This document shows positions 8,432 through 17,510 of a DNA stretch of 64,000 nt, piece by piece. Every line of letters begins with the position of its first letter. Within the stretch, counting starts at the first letter, position 1. Under the pieces are notes generated by a model, which saw only the letters and a list, made by a program, of their open reading frames with translations, ran no database searches and had not been told where the DNA came from. The position numbers and the translations under genes were made by a program. Origin of the DNA: Parasphingorhabdus litoris DSM 22379 (GTDB lineage Bacteria; Pseudomonadota; Alphaproteobacteria; Sphingomonadales; Sphingomonadaceae); NCBI RefSeq assembly GCF_020906275.1, contig NZ_CP086727.1, positions 1,364,001 to 1,428,000 of the forward strand, read 5' to 3'.

Positions 8432-9199
8432 CTATTCCGCTTGTGGAGCAGCCGCACTGGGGTCTTCAGGAAGACCGCCAAGTTGCGACACCATTTTTGT
8501 GTAAGCATCGAGATAGGCGAGGGCCATGACCCGGCCGATTTGCGTGTCGGTATAACCGCCACCAGCCGCGCCTGCGAGCGCGCCGCCGAAGAAGCCGCCG
8601 CCTCCACCGCCAAATTTCAAATCAGATTTACGGGAATAGCCCTCGGTGATACGCTCCATTTCAGTGGTGCGTACGTTCACCAGCGACAAAGTGACATTAG
8701 CCTCTTTCTTGTTGATTTTGACACCGCCAAATACGCCGCCAAAAGCGCGGCGTCCAAGGCCGCCTAGCAAAGCGCCCCCGACACCGCCGCCGCCAGACCG
8801 TGCGTTGGCCGAGATAATATCAGGTACCATGACATAGTCCGCCGCTTTGACTTGGCGCTTGCCAATATTGGATCCGCGTTGCAGTTCTCCGGAATCGGCA
8901 AGAGCGCGTTCGACCGCTCTGCTAGCAAGGCCGCGGCCACGATCAACCAGACCGAAACAACCGGAGCGTGCGACAAACGTCTTGATCAAGGCTTCCGGAG
9001 ATCCGAGCTTGTAGCTAACCCACCAGCGTTGTTCGGGTTCAACAATCGCAATTGTTCCCAGTTTTTTGTAGCATACCGGAATCTCGGCAACACCGCGTTC
9101 CTGGGCTTTTTGTCCTTTGGATTTACCAGCCGCTAATGCGGTTCCACCCGAAAGTGCTATGGATGAGACAGCGATGGCAGTTATGATTTTCTTCAACAT
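8432..9199 (-). CDS. CsgG/HfaB-like secreted protein
   Basis: A 255-residue exported protein with a signal peptide ending near residue 23 (GGTALA-AGK). The core pattern, TFVARSGCFGLVDRGRG, then a charged helix ERALADSGELQRG, then AADYVMVPDI and VTLSLVNVRTTEMER, matches the CsgG family of outer-membrane assembly factors (curli pore CsgG, holdfast HfaB). Two glycine-rich loops (GGGGVGGALLGG and GGGGGGFFGG) interrupt it and are longer than in the classic proteins. A conserved lipobox is not seen, unlike CsgG. The start has a strong GGAGGG ribosome site 7 bases upstream. No curli or holdfast genes lie in the window. Family call is moderate; pore function is inferred only. Confidence 0.6.
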   Translation of the reverse strand: MLKKIITAIAVSSIALSGGTALAAGKSKGQKAQERGVAEIPVCYKKLGTIAIVEPEQRWWVSYKLGSPEALIKTFVARSGCFGLVDRGRGLASRAVERALADSGELQRGSNIGKRQVKAADYVMVPDIISANARSGGGGVGGALLGGLGRRAFGGVFGGVKINKKEANVTLSLVNVRTTEMERITEGYSRKSDLKFGGGGGGFFGGALAGAAGGGYTDTQIGRVMALAYLDAYTKMVSQLGGLPEDPSAAAPQAE

Positions 9200-9511
9200 G
9201 ATATTCCCTCCGATTAAAAATACCCTGCCAGCAAGAGTGAACTGAACCGATCAATCTCATGCCATGCGGCAGAACAGTTTGCGACACCAAATTTGCGATA
9301 CGATAAGAGCATCGATGCGTAATTAGATCTCGTTATATGTTGTAATGGTAATAGGCTTTCCTGATTGTGATCTATAGCACGTTTTAGACATGCTGTTTTT
9401 TCGTCTGTCTGCCAACCAAAAAGATAGTCATCAGCTGTAACTCTTTCCTTTTATAATTATGCCGTTAGCATGCACCGAAAGATATATGACCTTGAGTCTG
9501 GGAGGAACTGC
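9200..9511. promoter_or_regulatory. Divergent promoter region with palindrome and -10-like box
   Basis: This 312-base gap separates the minus-strand CsgG-like gene and the plus-strand FprA-like gene. It contains no supportable ORF. It holds a 10-base palindrome GCATCGATGC (9309-9318) and a consensus -10-like TATAAT (9452-9457) pointing toward the FprA-like gene, although I see no good -35 box at 17 bases. Both genes must be driven from here. Confidence 0.35.
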
Positions 9512-10819
9512 ATGCGGCATATTGCGATCATAGGGTCGGGGCCAGCGGGCTATTATTCGGCAGAGGCAGCGCAGAAAAAATATGGCGATGCCGTAACAGT
9601 CGATATTATTGACCGTTTGCCGGTTCCCTTTGGTTTGATTCGAACAGGAGTCGCGCCAGATCATCAATCGATTAAGGCTGTATCACGGCGCTACGAAAAA
9701 ACGGCATTGGGCGACAATATACATTTTATCGGAAATGTGTCGGTCGGCGATGATGTCAGCATAGAAGAGCTGCAGGGTTTTTATGATGCGGTCATCTTAG
9801 CCACCGGTGCACCAAATGATCGACCTCTGGATATCGAGGGCAGTGATTTACCAGGGGTGATCGGCAGCGCAGCCTTCGTCGGCTGGTATAATGGCCATCC
9901 TGATTTTCGCGAACTGGACCCGCCCCTGGGTGGAAAATCCGTGGCGGTTATCGGGAATGGCAATGTTGCTTTGGACGTCGCACGCATCTTGGCTAAGACT
10001 GAGGGGGAGTTTGCTGGCAGCGACATTGTCGCTCATGCGCTTGACCAGTTGAAGCAGAGCAATATCGAGAAAATTACTCTGTTGGGCCGCCGAGGTCCGC
10101 ATCAAATTGCGATGACGCCAAAAGAATTGGGCGAGCTGGGACATCTTGAGCGGGCGCAGCCGGTTGTCGACATGTTGGATTTTCCTGATGAAGGCGCGGA
10201 TGCGATGCTGGAACCAGGTATGCGCAAATCGGTTACCCATTTGAGAAGCTTTTTTTCGCGCGCTGGGGAGTTACGGGAAAAGCCAGTGAAAATTGATTTC
10301 GACTTTTTCGCGATGCCGGTTACGATTGAAGGGGATGGCAAGGTTGAAAAGCTGATTGTTGAGAAAACTGAGCTGGATGCTGACCTGCGGTCAAAGGGTA
10401 CCGGTGAGAGATATGAACTGGATTGTTCCATGGTGATCAGTTGTATCGGTTATCGCACACCGCCGATTGAGGGTGTCCCCTATGAACATGGGCGCGGCCG
10501 TTTTGCCAATGTTGATGGACGGATCTTGCCTGGCCTCTATTGTGTAGGCTGGGCGAGACGTGGGCCGACCGGGACGATCGGTACCAATAAACCTGATGGT
10601 TTTGCGATTATTGAAGCCGTGGCCGAAGATATTGGAACGGGCGACAATAAAGAGGGCCGCAAGGGTTTAGACCGGCTGTTTGATCGTAGCGGCGTCGATG
10701 CAGTCACATTTCGCGACTGGAAAAAGATTGAGGAAGCCGAAATCGCCAATGCTCGGGATGGTGCACCACGAGAGAAGTTTACCGATATTGCGGATATGAT
10801 CGCGGCCCGGGACGACTAA
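9512..10819 (+). CDS. FprA/adrenodoxin-reductase-type NADPH:ferredoxin oxidoreductase
   Basis: A 435-residue FAD/NADP enzyme that should transfer electrons between NADPH and a ferredoxin. The FAD motif is at the very start (IAIIGSGPAGYYSAEA), followed by the family signature PVPFGLIRTGVAPDHQ and the NADP-binding AVIGNGNVALDVAR near residue 160. A GPTGTIGTNK motif near residue 350 closes the FAD site, as in adrenodoxin reductase and mycobacterial FprA. The ATG at 9512 follows GGGAGG by six bases; an upstream in-frame ATG at 9470 lacks a ribosome site. No ferredoxin or P450 gene is adjacent, so the partner is unknown. Its stop overlaps the stop of the convergent epoxide hydrolase gene by four bases. 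Confidence 0.9.
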   Translation: MRHIAIIGSGPAGYYSAEAAQKKYGDAVTVDIIDRLPVPFGLIRTGVAPDHQSIKAVSRRYEKTALGDNIHFIGNVSVGDDVSIEELQGFYDAVILATGAPNDRPLDIEGSDLPGVIGSAAFVGWYNGHPDFRELDPPLGGKSVAVIGNGNVALDVARILAKTEGEFAGSDIVAHALDQLKQSNIEKITLLGRRGPHQIAMTPKELGELGHLERAQPVVDMLDFPDEGADAMLEPGMRKSVTHLRSFFSRAGELREKPVKIDFDFFAMPVTIEGDGKVEKLIVEKTELDADLRSKGTGERYELDCSMVISCIGYRTPPIEGVPYEHGRGRFANVDGRILPGLYCVGWARRGPTGTIGTNKPDGFAIIEAVAEDIGTGDNKEGRKGLDRLFDRSGVDAVTFRDWKKIEEAEIANARDGAPREKFTDIADMIAARDD

Positions 10820-11706
10820 GCCAACCACTTGCACAGGATCGTATTGACCTGTTCGGGCGCTTCCTGCTGAACCCAATGCGACACGCCGGGCAGACGATGA
10901 AGTTCGAAATCGGACACCCATTGTTCCGTGCCCTCTGTGCATCGGATATTAAGTGCACTGTCTTCTTCGCCCCAAATCATCAATGTCGGTGTGTCGAGCA
11001 TCTTGTTCTCGACATCAATCGTATCTCTGTGCCGTAATAACGCTCGGTAATAGTTGATCATTGCCGTCAGGGAACCGCGGCGCATCGCTGCTTTTGCAAA
11101 AACGTCCAGTGCTTCTTCCGAAAAATTGCTTTGATCAACGGCCATATTGGAGAACGCTTTCTTGATCGCTCTACCATTTCCACGGGAGATCAGAAATTCG
11201 GGCAACCAGGGCAGCTGGAAAAAGAAGATATACCAGCTGCGCCTCAACTGGCGCCAATGTTTGATTTCGCGCTTGCCGACCATCGGGTGAGGCACATTCA
11301 TGATCACCAGACGTTGGAGCGGGCGAATTTTCTGTATCGCAAAAGCCCAGGCGACAATCGCTCCCCAATCATGTGCGATAAGCGTCACTTCCTTAGCCCC
11401 GCTGGCATCGATCAATGCTCCAACATCCGCGCAAAGATGATCCAATGCGTAATCCCGAATTTCGGCTGGTTTGCTGGATCCGCCATAGCCGCGCATGTTC
11501 GGTGCCCAGACGCGAAAACCTTGTTCGACCAGCAAAGGGATTTGAAAGCGCCACGAATAATGCAGCTCCGGGAATCCATGCAGGCACAAAGCGAGTTTCT
11601 CGCCTTCACCGGCCTGCGCGATTTCGAAACTCTGACCATTGGCTTCAACCCAATTTATCGAGATTCCGCTGGCAGGATCAGGATTCCAGGAAGGCGTATT
11701 TGTCAT
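10816..11706 (-). CDS. alpha/beta-hydrolase, epoxide-hydrolase type
   Basis: A 296-residue cytosolic alpha/beta-hydrolase. It has the oxyanion motif HGFP (43-46), the nucleophile elbow AHDWGA with Asp113, a lid region with tyrosines at 219-220 (INYYRALLR), an acid in WGEED (Asp249) and His277 in GVSHW. An Asp nucleophile followed by WG together with HGFPE and lid tyrosines is the pattern of soluble epoxide hydrolases, which add water to epoxides; haloalkane dehalogenases are close relatives but lack the lid tyrosines. It is monocistronic and convergent with the FprA-like gene. The substrate cannot be told from sequence. Confidence 0.85.
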   Translation of the reverse strand: MTNTPSWNPDPASGISINWVEANGQSFEIAQAGEGEKLALCLHGFPELHYSWRFQIPLLVEQGFRVWAPNMRGYGGSSKPAEIRDYALDHLCADVGALIDASGAKEVTLIAHDWGAIVAWAFAIQKIRPLQRLVIMNVPHPMVGKREIKHWRQLRRSWYIFFFQLPWLPEFLISRGNGRAIKKAFSNMAVDQSNFSEEALDVFAKAAMRRGSLTAMINYYRALLRHRDTIDVENKMLDTPTLMIWGEEDSALNIRCTEGTEQWVSDFELHRLPGVSHWVQQEAPEQVNTILCKWLA

Positions 11707-11785
11707 AGAGGATGTCTAACAGGAGATGGCTTTAATCATCCAGTTAAATCTGCTATTCCGTTGCAAAATAATCAGGAGAGACTCG

Positions 11786-13528
11786 ATGCATGATCTGGTA
11801 ATTCGCGGCGGTACGGTGGTTGACGGTACGGGTGGGGCACCCTTTACAGCGGATGTCGCAATTGACGGCGATCGTATTTCCCTCGTTGGCATGGTGACCG
11901 CAGAAGGCCGCGAAGAAATTGATGCGACGGGCAAAATTGTCTCTCCCGGCTTTGTGGATGTGCACACGCATTATGATGGGCAGGCAACCTGGGATGATGA
12001 AATGGCACCGTCCAGCTGGCACGGAGTTACAACGGTTGTAATGGGCAATTGCGGCGTCGGCTTCGCCCCTGCTAAGCCGGACAAACATGATTGGTTGATC
12101 GGTCTGATGGAGGGGGTTGAGGATATTCCTGGTACGGCCCTTGCCGAAGGCATGAAATGGAACTGGGAAACCTTTCCGGAATATATGGATGCGTTAGAGG
12201 AGCTGCCCCGGACGATTGATGTCGCAACTCACGTTCCCCATGGCGCTATTCGTGCCTATGTCCTGGGCGATCGCGAGAAGCCGGGTGCCGTCCCGACAGA
12301 CGAAGATATCGAAAAGATGTCGAATATCGTTGAGGATGGATTGAAGGCCGGTGCATTGGGTTTTTCGACATCACGGACGGTTCTTCACCGTTCGGTTGAT
12401 GGTGAATTGGTGCCGGGCACGACGGCCACCAAAGAAGAACTAATCAGTATCGGCCGCGCCATGGGCCGGGTTGGCTATGGTGTCTTCGAAATGGCGTCCG
12501 ATCTGAATCGGGAGTGGGATGAGTTTGGCTGGATGGGCGATCTGAGCCGCGAGACCGGACTGCCGGTCACGTTTGCCGCTCTGCAATCCATTGCCAAGGA
12601 CCAGCCACTGGAAGAGCAAATTTCCAATATGCGGGCGGAAAATGACAATGGCGCCAACATCGTTGCGCAAATTGCTTTGCGCGGAAACGGTATCATTATG
12701 GCGTGGCAAGGCACCGTTCACCCCTTTGTGCGCAAGCCAAGCTGGGAAGCGATTGCGGACCTGCCGTGGGAAGAAAAATATGCGCGGCTCAGCGATCCTG
12801 AGTTTAAAGCCAAATTAATTGGTGAAGCTAGTCTGCCAGCAGAAAATGTCGATATGGCGCCGGTGCAGTTCATCGTGACCGATGGTTGGGCGATGCATTA
12901 CCAGATGGATGATGGTTTCAACTATGAACCGACGGCCGAGGAAAGCATCAATGCCCGGGCCAATGCAGCAGGCGTGACGCCAGCAGAATATGCGTATGAC
13001 TTGCTGATGTCAGATGAAGGCAAGGGGCTGATTTACCTACCTATTCTCAATTATATCGATGGTAATCTGGATTTCCTGCATCCTTTGCAACACGCGGATG
13101 ATACGGTGAATAGCCTGTCCGATGGCGGTGCGCATTGCGGTACGATTTGTGATGCCGCAAGCCCGACATTCATGCTCGAACACTGGGTTAAAAATCGTGA
13201 GCGCGGTACCATTACCATAGAAAACGCGATCAAACGGCAATGCCTGGATACAGCACGTCTTTATGGTCTAAATGATCGCGGTGTGTTGAAACCCGGTTTT
13301 CTAGCGGATGTAAATGTCATTGATATGGACCGGATCAAGCTCGGAAAGCCTTGGTTGGCCTTCGATCTTCCAGCTGGCGGCAAGCGCTTGCTGCAAAAGG
13401 CGGATGGCTATGACTATACGATCAAGTCCGGGCAGGTGACGTTCAAAGGCGGCATTGTGACCGATAAACGTCCTGGCGGTTTGATCCGCGGTCCGCAGAA
13501 TGTTGAAATGCTGGAGGCGGCTGAGTAG
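11786..13528 (+). CDS. N-acyl-D-amino-acid deacylase family amidohydrolase
   Basis: A 581-residue metal-dependent amidohydrolase. The N-terminal composite-domain strand ([14 protein letters not shown]) leads into the metal-binding [10 protein letters not shown] with His60 and His62. The C-terminal part has LSDGGAHCG and the closing [12 protein letters not shown] of the D-aminoacylase/dihydroorotase superfamily. It most resembles the large D-aminoacylase-like group, whose substrates are diverse and mostly unproven. AGGAGAG lies five bases before the ATG at 11786; the open frame extends upstream without a ribosome site. It is followed after three bases by a small membrane protein gene, so the two are probably co-transcribed. 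Confidence 0.88.
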   Translation: MHDLVIRGGTVVDGTGGAPFTADVAIDGDRISLVGMVTAEGREEIDATGKIVSPGFVDVHTHYDGQATWDDEMAPSSWHGVTTVVMGNCGVGFAPAKPDKHDWLIGLMEGVEDIPGTALAEGMKWNWETFPEYMDALEELPRTIDVATHVPHGAIRAYVLGDREKPGAVPTDEDIEKMSNIVEDGLKAGALGFSTSRTVLHRSVDGELVPGTTATKEELISIGRAMGRVGYGVFEMASDLNREWDEFGWMGDLSRETGLPVTFAALQSIAKDQPLEEQISNMRAENDNGANIVAQIALRGNGIIMAWQGTVHPFVRKPSWEAIADLPWEEKYARLSDPEFKAKLIGEASLPAENVDMAPVQFIVTDGWAMHYQMDDGFNYEPTAEESINARANAAGVTPAEYAYDLLMSDEGKGLIYLPILNYIDGNLDFLHPLQHADDTVNSLSDGGAHCGTICDAASPTFMLEHWVKNRERGTITIENAIKRQCLDTARLYGLNDRGVLKPGFLADVNVIDMDRIKLGKPWLAFDLPAGGKRLLQKADGYDYTIKSGQVTFKGGIVTDKRPGGLIRGPQNVEMLEAAE

Positions 13529-13531
13529 GCA

Positions 13532-13927
13532 ATGCTCACGGGTGCCGGTCTGTTAAGGCTGGCCTATGTCGCCAATATTTTGATATTAGTGCCGATTTGC
13601 TGGAACATGTTTCTTGGCAGCGGTGTGGCCAGTGTCTTCGAAGGTAAAGTTGCAGAATCGGCTGGTCTCCGATTGTTGGTTGGCAGCTTGTGGCTGGCGA
13701 TACTTGTCGGCTCAGCAGCTGGTCTGCTCGCGCCACGTTTCTTTGCGCCGATTGTGTTGATCCAGATATTCTACAAAGCCATGTGGTTGTTGATGTTTAT
13801 CATGCCCTTGGTGATATCCGGAAAATCGGATCAGGTTCCGTGGGGAATATCGACCACCTTTATCGTTATCGTAGCCAGCTATCCGTTTCTATTCTGGTTT
13901 TCGGGCGTTTGGCGAAGTAATTTATGA
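13532..13927 (+). CDS. small four-helix membrane protein of unknown function
   Basis: A 131-residue very hydrophobic protein with about four membrane-spanning segments (near 8-28, 45-65, 70-95 and 105-125) and no recognised motif. It starts three bases after the amidohydrolase stop, which points to translational coupling and a possible role in moving or sensing that enzyme's substrate, but this is inference. It could be a DoxX-like or DUF-type protein; I cannot name a family with confidence. Confidence 0.7.
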   Translation: MLTGAGLLRLAYVANILILVPICWNMFLGSGVASVFEGKVAESAGLRLLVGSLWLAILVGSAAGLLAPRFFAPIVLIQIFYKAMWLLMFIMPLVISGKSDQVPWGISTTFIVIVASYPFLFWFSGVWRSNL

Positions 13928-13930
13928 ATA

Positions 13931-14008
13931 TGCTCCGCACTTGGTGTGGAGCCTAGAATAGCCGTCGCACTTCAGTGTTACGTGCTCCGCATCAAGTGCG
14001 GAGCACGT
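13931..14008. repeat. Paired inverted hairpin repeat (REP-doublet-like)
   Basis: Two related hairpins lie between convergent genes. The first (13932-13952) pairs GCTCCGCAC with GTGTGGAGC through one G-U pair. The second (13980-14008) is a perfect 12-base stem, ACGTGCTCCGCA/TGCGGAGCACGT with loop TCAAG. The second, read on the other strand, nearly repeats the first, so the two are copies in inverted orientation. They may also end transcription in both directions, but neither has a T-run. Confidence 0.7.
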
Positions 14009-14019
14009 AGTGAATTGGT

Positions 14020-15102
14020 CTAAAACGCTTTTTGCCAACCGATGGTAAACATCCAGTCACCGGTCATCTGGGGACCGTTAAGGTCTTGATAGACCGGTGC
14101 TCCAACCTCAATGCCCAAACGGTGACCGGCCAGCGGTCCGTGGGTGCCAACCAGATTGATACCTCCGATTAGATCAACACGCTCACCGCCCTGAAAGTCA
14201 GGGTTGGCGGTTTGCACTGGTCCTGTGATCATGGGGTCAATGCCTTGAACTCGGCTGGTCGTCCTACCTTTGATCCGGCCAGAAAGACTGATCCACTGTG
14301 CCGGTCGGTAGCTGATCCAGGTGGTCAACTCATGGACATCACCAAAGCGGTATCCTTGGTCGTTGGTTCCCGTCCGGATGGTACCTGCATATTGCGAACC
14401 CAAGCCTATAGACCCGTGCCAGCTCTTGTAGGTTATCGATGGTTTGAGATCCCAAGTCCCCGAACCGATTTGCATCATGTAAGGCACACGTACAGTTGGT
14501 TCTCCACCCATAGGCGTAAGGATCTGAGCTGTTTTGGTTGTTGAGCCAGTAGGGATGGAAACAGCGGCTCGGACATTGAGTTCGCGTTGTACATCGGCCT
14601 TACGGTCAGCCACACCGAGTATTGGGAAAATACCGCCAAGCGTGATGTCGCCAAAACCTTTGGGATTGGTCGTGAAGTTCCCCCTCACATTGGTACCAGC
14701 ACCGCCGGCATATGTGATATGCTCCATTTCTTTCTCGACATAGCTGCCCATCGCAATGAGCGTTACCCAGTCCGTAGGCGCATACATCGCGCCTACCATT
14801 GTCATGTCGGTGCGCATCGATGTGGGAACGATCCGTAAGGTTGGTGGCTGACCCGGCGCACCAAAAAAGCGGTTGGGAATGGTTGTTACAATTTCATCTG
14901 GTGAGACGCTGTCGGTCCCAATTTGATTGCCGCTCATTTCCATATGCATATGGCGAACGGAGACCATAAATTCGCCCTGCTTATGCGCATGGTCGGCCAT
15001 CACACCAATTGGTGCATGATCATCCGCCATAACATCATGGGCCAGGGCGGGGGTAGTCAAGCAGGCAGCGATCATCGCCCCTGCACGCAATGAATTTTTC
15101 AT
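14020..15102 (-). CDS. Met/His-rich outer-membrane 'transporter' family protein (possible copper role)
   Basis: A 360-residue exported protein with a signal peptide ending at PALA (about residue 21). The mature N-terminus carries histidines and methionines (APIGVMADHAHKQGE and SVRHMHMEM), and the rest has alternating strands ending in aromatic IGWQKAF, as in outer-membrane beta-barrels. It resembles proteins loosely labelled transporter or phenol_MetA_deg-like. Proteins with this APIGVM-DH-HKxGE start often sit beside copper-handling genes. A good AGGA site precedes the ATG. It follows a DUF2946 gene with a hairpin between them, which supports a joint, perhaps metal-linked role. Transport activity is not shown. 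Confidence 0.75.
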   Translation of the reverse strand: MKNSLRAGAMIAACLTTPALAHDVMADDHAPIGVMADHAHKQGEFMVSVRHMHMEMSGNQIGTDSVSPDEIVTTIPNRFFGAPGQPPTLRIVPTSMRTDMTMVGAMYAPTDWVTLIAMGSYVEKEMEHITYAGGAGTNVRGNFTTNPKGFGDITLGGIFPILGVADRKADVQRELNVRAAVSIPTGSTTKTAQILTPMGGEPTVRVPYMMQIGSGTWDLKPSITYKSWHGSIGLGSQYAGTIRTGTNDQGYRFGDVHELTTWISYRPAQWISLSGRIKGRTTSRVQGIDPMITGPVQTANPDFQGGERVDLIGGINLVGTHGPLAGHRLGIEVGAPVYQDLNGPQMTGDWMFTIGWQKAF

Positions 15103-15132
15103 GGATTTTTCCTGTAATTATTTGATTTTTGG

Positions 15133-15153
15133 CCATCGGAACTTTTCCGATGG
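15133..15153 (-). promoter_or_regulatory. Perfect 9-base hairpin between DUF2946 and outer-membrane protein genes
   Basis: CCATCGGAA and TTCCGATGG form a perfect stem with a three-base loop in the 67-base gap between the two minus-strand genes. No T-run follows in the direction of transcription, so it may be an mRNA processing or stabilising stem rather than a terminator. Role inferred only. Confidence 0.45.
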
Positions 15154-15169
15154 TTCAATATGTCGGTAA

Positions 15170-15601
15170 TCAGATAAGGACAGGCGGTCCGGTTGCAGGC
15201 GGAATGTTGATCCGATTGCGGATTACAAAATGATGCCTGTTTACCGGTTCGTGAGGAGCAGAGACCTCCTCTCTCAAGGCGACTACAGGTCCCGATGTTA
15301 GCAGCGTAGCTCCTGAAGCGCTTGCAAAGCTACAGACAGAATTTTCAGTTTCGGGAACAGGTGCATCTCGTGGCTCTGGACCGCCATAAACCATTGCCAG
15401 CATCGCATAGTCGGGATGATCCGGCATAATGGTCAACTTATTGTTTGCATGGCCTGAGCAAAGCCGGATTGAAAAACCATCCGCGTCTTGGGTGGGCATG
15501 AAACCCTGCGGAGACAGGGCGGAAAGCACCAGTGCAAATACGGTCAGGGTGATAGACACCAAATTGCGTAACGGCTGTCGAGAAGAGGGGGCTACATTCA
15601 T
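15170..15601 (-). CDS. DUF2946-like small exported protein
   Basis: A protein of about 143 residues with one N-terminal hydrophobic segment (LVSITLTVFALVLSAL), then a polar part with single cysteines in RLCSG and NSVCSF, and a C-terminal PPATGPPVLI like the Pro-rich end of DUF2946 proteins. The start is uncertain: ATG at 15601 gives a normal positively charged N-terminus, while ATG at 15646 would add 15 residues, and neither has a clear ribosome site. It lies just upstream of the Met/His-rich outer-membrane protein gene. This is the second DUF2946-type gene here besides 2602-3006. Function unknown. Confidence 0.6.
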   Translation of the reverse strand: MNVAPSSRQPLRNLVSITLTVFALVLSALSPQGFMPTQDADGFSIRLCSGHANNKLTIMPDHPDYAMLAMVYGGPEPRDAPVPETENSVCSFASASGATLLTSGPVVALREEVSAPHEPVNRHHFVIRNRINIPPATGPPVLI

Positions 15602-15656
15602 CGTCGTCGAGGGCCTATAATCTCCCTTGCTACCCTTGGCCAGCATGGAATGGTGA

Positions 15657-16106
15657 TCAGGATAATTCTATTGGACTTTGTCCGGCGATTATCTCTGCCG
15701 TTCTGTTTGCAATGATCAAGAAACCGCTTTCTGGTGTTCCGAAGCCCAAGCGATGGCGCTTGAACTTGAAAACTGACGCATCGGAGACATTGATTTGGCT
15801 CCAGGGAACGAAAAAAGGTCGCTGGAAAGGGCCGAAAATCTTCCACACGGATATGCGCAATCCCGTCCGGCAAACATCAAAGCGCAAGCAACCTGAGAAA
15901 TTGACCTTGGCCGAAGCGATTCCGCCCATTGCTCCAGATTGTGCACGCATGACGATCAGGCTCTGGTCCGGCCTATCGGGAAAACGGTCTTGCAATTTGG
16001 TCCATCCGGAGATGCGGGCAAGCAAAGTAACGACCAACAACCACATGCCCAAAAAAATGGCCATGAACAGGAACAATATCGTTGTCTCGTCAAATGGAAT
16101 GCCCAT
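15657..16106 (-). CDS. hypothetical single-pass membrane protein
   Basis: A 149-residue protein with one strong N-terminal membrane helix (residues about 8-30, FLFMAIFLGMWLLVVTLLA), followed by a soluble part with strands such as RISVWKIF and FFVPWSQINVSD. This looks like a small PH-like domain seen in short bacterial membrane proteins, but I do not recognise the family with confidence. It begins 37 bases after the dnaN stop on the same strand, so it may be read through from dnaN. No ribosome site is obvious. Confidence 0.6.
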   Translation of the reverse strand: MGIPFDETTILFLFMAIFLGMWLLVVTLLARISGWTKLQDRFPDRPDQSLIVMRAQSGAMGGIASAKVNFSGCLRFDVCRTGLRISVWKIFGPFQRPFFVPWSQINVSDASVFKFKRHRLGFGTPESGFLIIANRTAEIIAGQSPIELS

Positions 16107-16143
16107 AAAAACGAGCGCTTCAGCGTCGGGCGAAGAGACCTTA

Positions 16144-17259
16144 TTACACCCGCATTGGCATCAGCACATATAGAGCTGGCGACTTATCATCCTCGCGAAT
16201 GAGCGTTGGCGCACTGGCATCGGCCAGATGGAGTTCGACATTGTCGCCCTCAATCTCACCCAATATGTCGAGCAAATAGCGCGAGTTAAAACCGATTTCG
16301 AAACCGTCTTCCTTGTAAGCGCCTGGTACTTCTTCGGCTGCAGTACCATTTTCAGGTGAGGTAACCGAAAGCGTGATCTTGTCGTCGCCCAGTGCCATCT
16401 TGACCGCTCGGGTCTTTTCGGTGGCTATGGTGGAAACACGATCCACGCCTTGCGCAAAGCTTTTGGGATCGATTTTCAAGATCTTGTCATTTCCGGTCGG
16501 AATAACGCGGGTATAGTCCGGGAAAGTTCCGTCAATCAGCTTGCTAGTCAGGATTGCTGTACCCAGAGTGAAACGGATCTTACTGGCCGACAAATCAATC
16601 TGCACCGATGCTTCGCTATTCTCGTCCAGCAACTTGCGCAGTTCATTCACACATTTGCGAGGGACAATCACATCCGGCATGCCTTCAGCACCCGCAGGGC
16701 GGGGCAGGGTGACACGGGCCAAGCGGTGACCATCGGTCGCTGCAGCTTTCAGAACCGGCGTTTCTTCGTCCTGTACGTGCAGAAAAATGCCGTTCAGATA
16801 GTAACGCGTTTCCTCGGTCGAGATCGCAAATTTCGTCTTGTCGATAATTTGGATCAAGGAAGCAGCAGGTAATTCAAAGCTTGTCGGTAGATCGCCCTCG
16901 GCAATGATTGGAAAGTCATCGCGCGGCAAGGTTTGCAAATTGAACCGTGCGCGACCTGCATTAACTTTCATCTTGCCCTCGGCAGCATCCATCTGGACCT
17001 GGGAACCATCTGGTAATTTTCGGGCAATATCGAACAATGTATGTGCAGAGACGGTAATCGAACCAGCGGTTTCAACCTGTGCATCGACGGTTTCCACGAC
17101 TTGTAGATCAAGGTCGGTAGCCATCAGTTTGATGCCGCCGCCCTCACTGGCTTCGATCAATACGTTGGACAATATGGGGATTGTATTGCGCCGCTCAACT
17201 ACCGACTGGACATGGCCCAGACTTTTCAGCAGTGCTGCGCGTTCAATTGTCGCTTTCAT
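16144..17259 (-). CDS. dnaN: DNA polymerase III beta subunit (sliding clamp)
   Basis: The 371-residue ring-forming processivity clamp of the replicase. It starts MKATIERAALLKSLGHVQ, ends LYVLMPMRV, and has the three repeated clamp domains of the family (about 1-120, 128-245, 246-371), with SGRY-like and peptide-binding-pocket residues toward the end. The ATG at 17259 has AAGGA seven bases upstream; the open frame extends further but without homology. As in other alphaproteobacteria, dnaN is not beside dnaA. The upstream neighbour is a divergent histidine phosphatase gene. Confidence 0.97.
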   Translation of the reverse strand: MKATIERAALLKSLGHVQSVVERRNTIPILSNVLIEASEGGGIKLMATDLDLQVVETVDAQVETAGSITVSAHTLFDIARKLPDGSQVQMDAAEGKMKVNAGRARFNLQTLPRDDFPIIAEGDLPTSFELPAASLIQIIDKTKFAISTEETRYYLNGIFLHVQDEETPVLKAAATDGHRLARVTLPRPAGAEGMPDVIVPRKCVNELRKLLDENSEASVQIDLSASKIRFTLGTAILTSKLIDGTFPDYTRVIPTGNDKILKIDPKSFAQGVDRVSTIATEKTRAVKMALGDDKITLSVTSPENGTAAEEVPGAYKEDGFEIGFNSRYLLDILGEIEGDNVELHLADASAPTLIREDDKSPALYVLMPMRV

Positions 17260-17510
17260 AAACCGTCCTTCATTTCCTGTCGCTGAGCGGTTTACCCGCC
17301 CTAGTGGCTGTGTGAGGGGCGCAGCAAGAGACTCCGCCAAATTCACAGATAGTCATCGCTTCATTAACAATATCAACCAATAGGGCAAGCCCGATGCAGA
17401 AGCTGAGAAATATATTGCGGTGAAAATCTGTGGAAAAAACCAATAATGCCGTTAAACCCGCTAGAGATATTGGCCAACGACGTGATCCAGGGACAAAATA
17501 GATCATAGAT

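Noticed and set aside
17270..17506. Minus-strand frame of about 78 codons upstream of dnaN with one membrane helix
   Set aside because: Its stop falls at the dnaN ribosome site and it has no ribosome site of its own. It could be real but the dnaN promoter must also lie here; not enough support.
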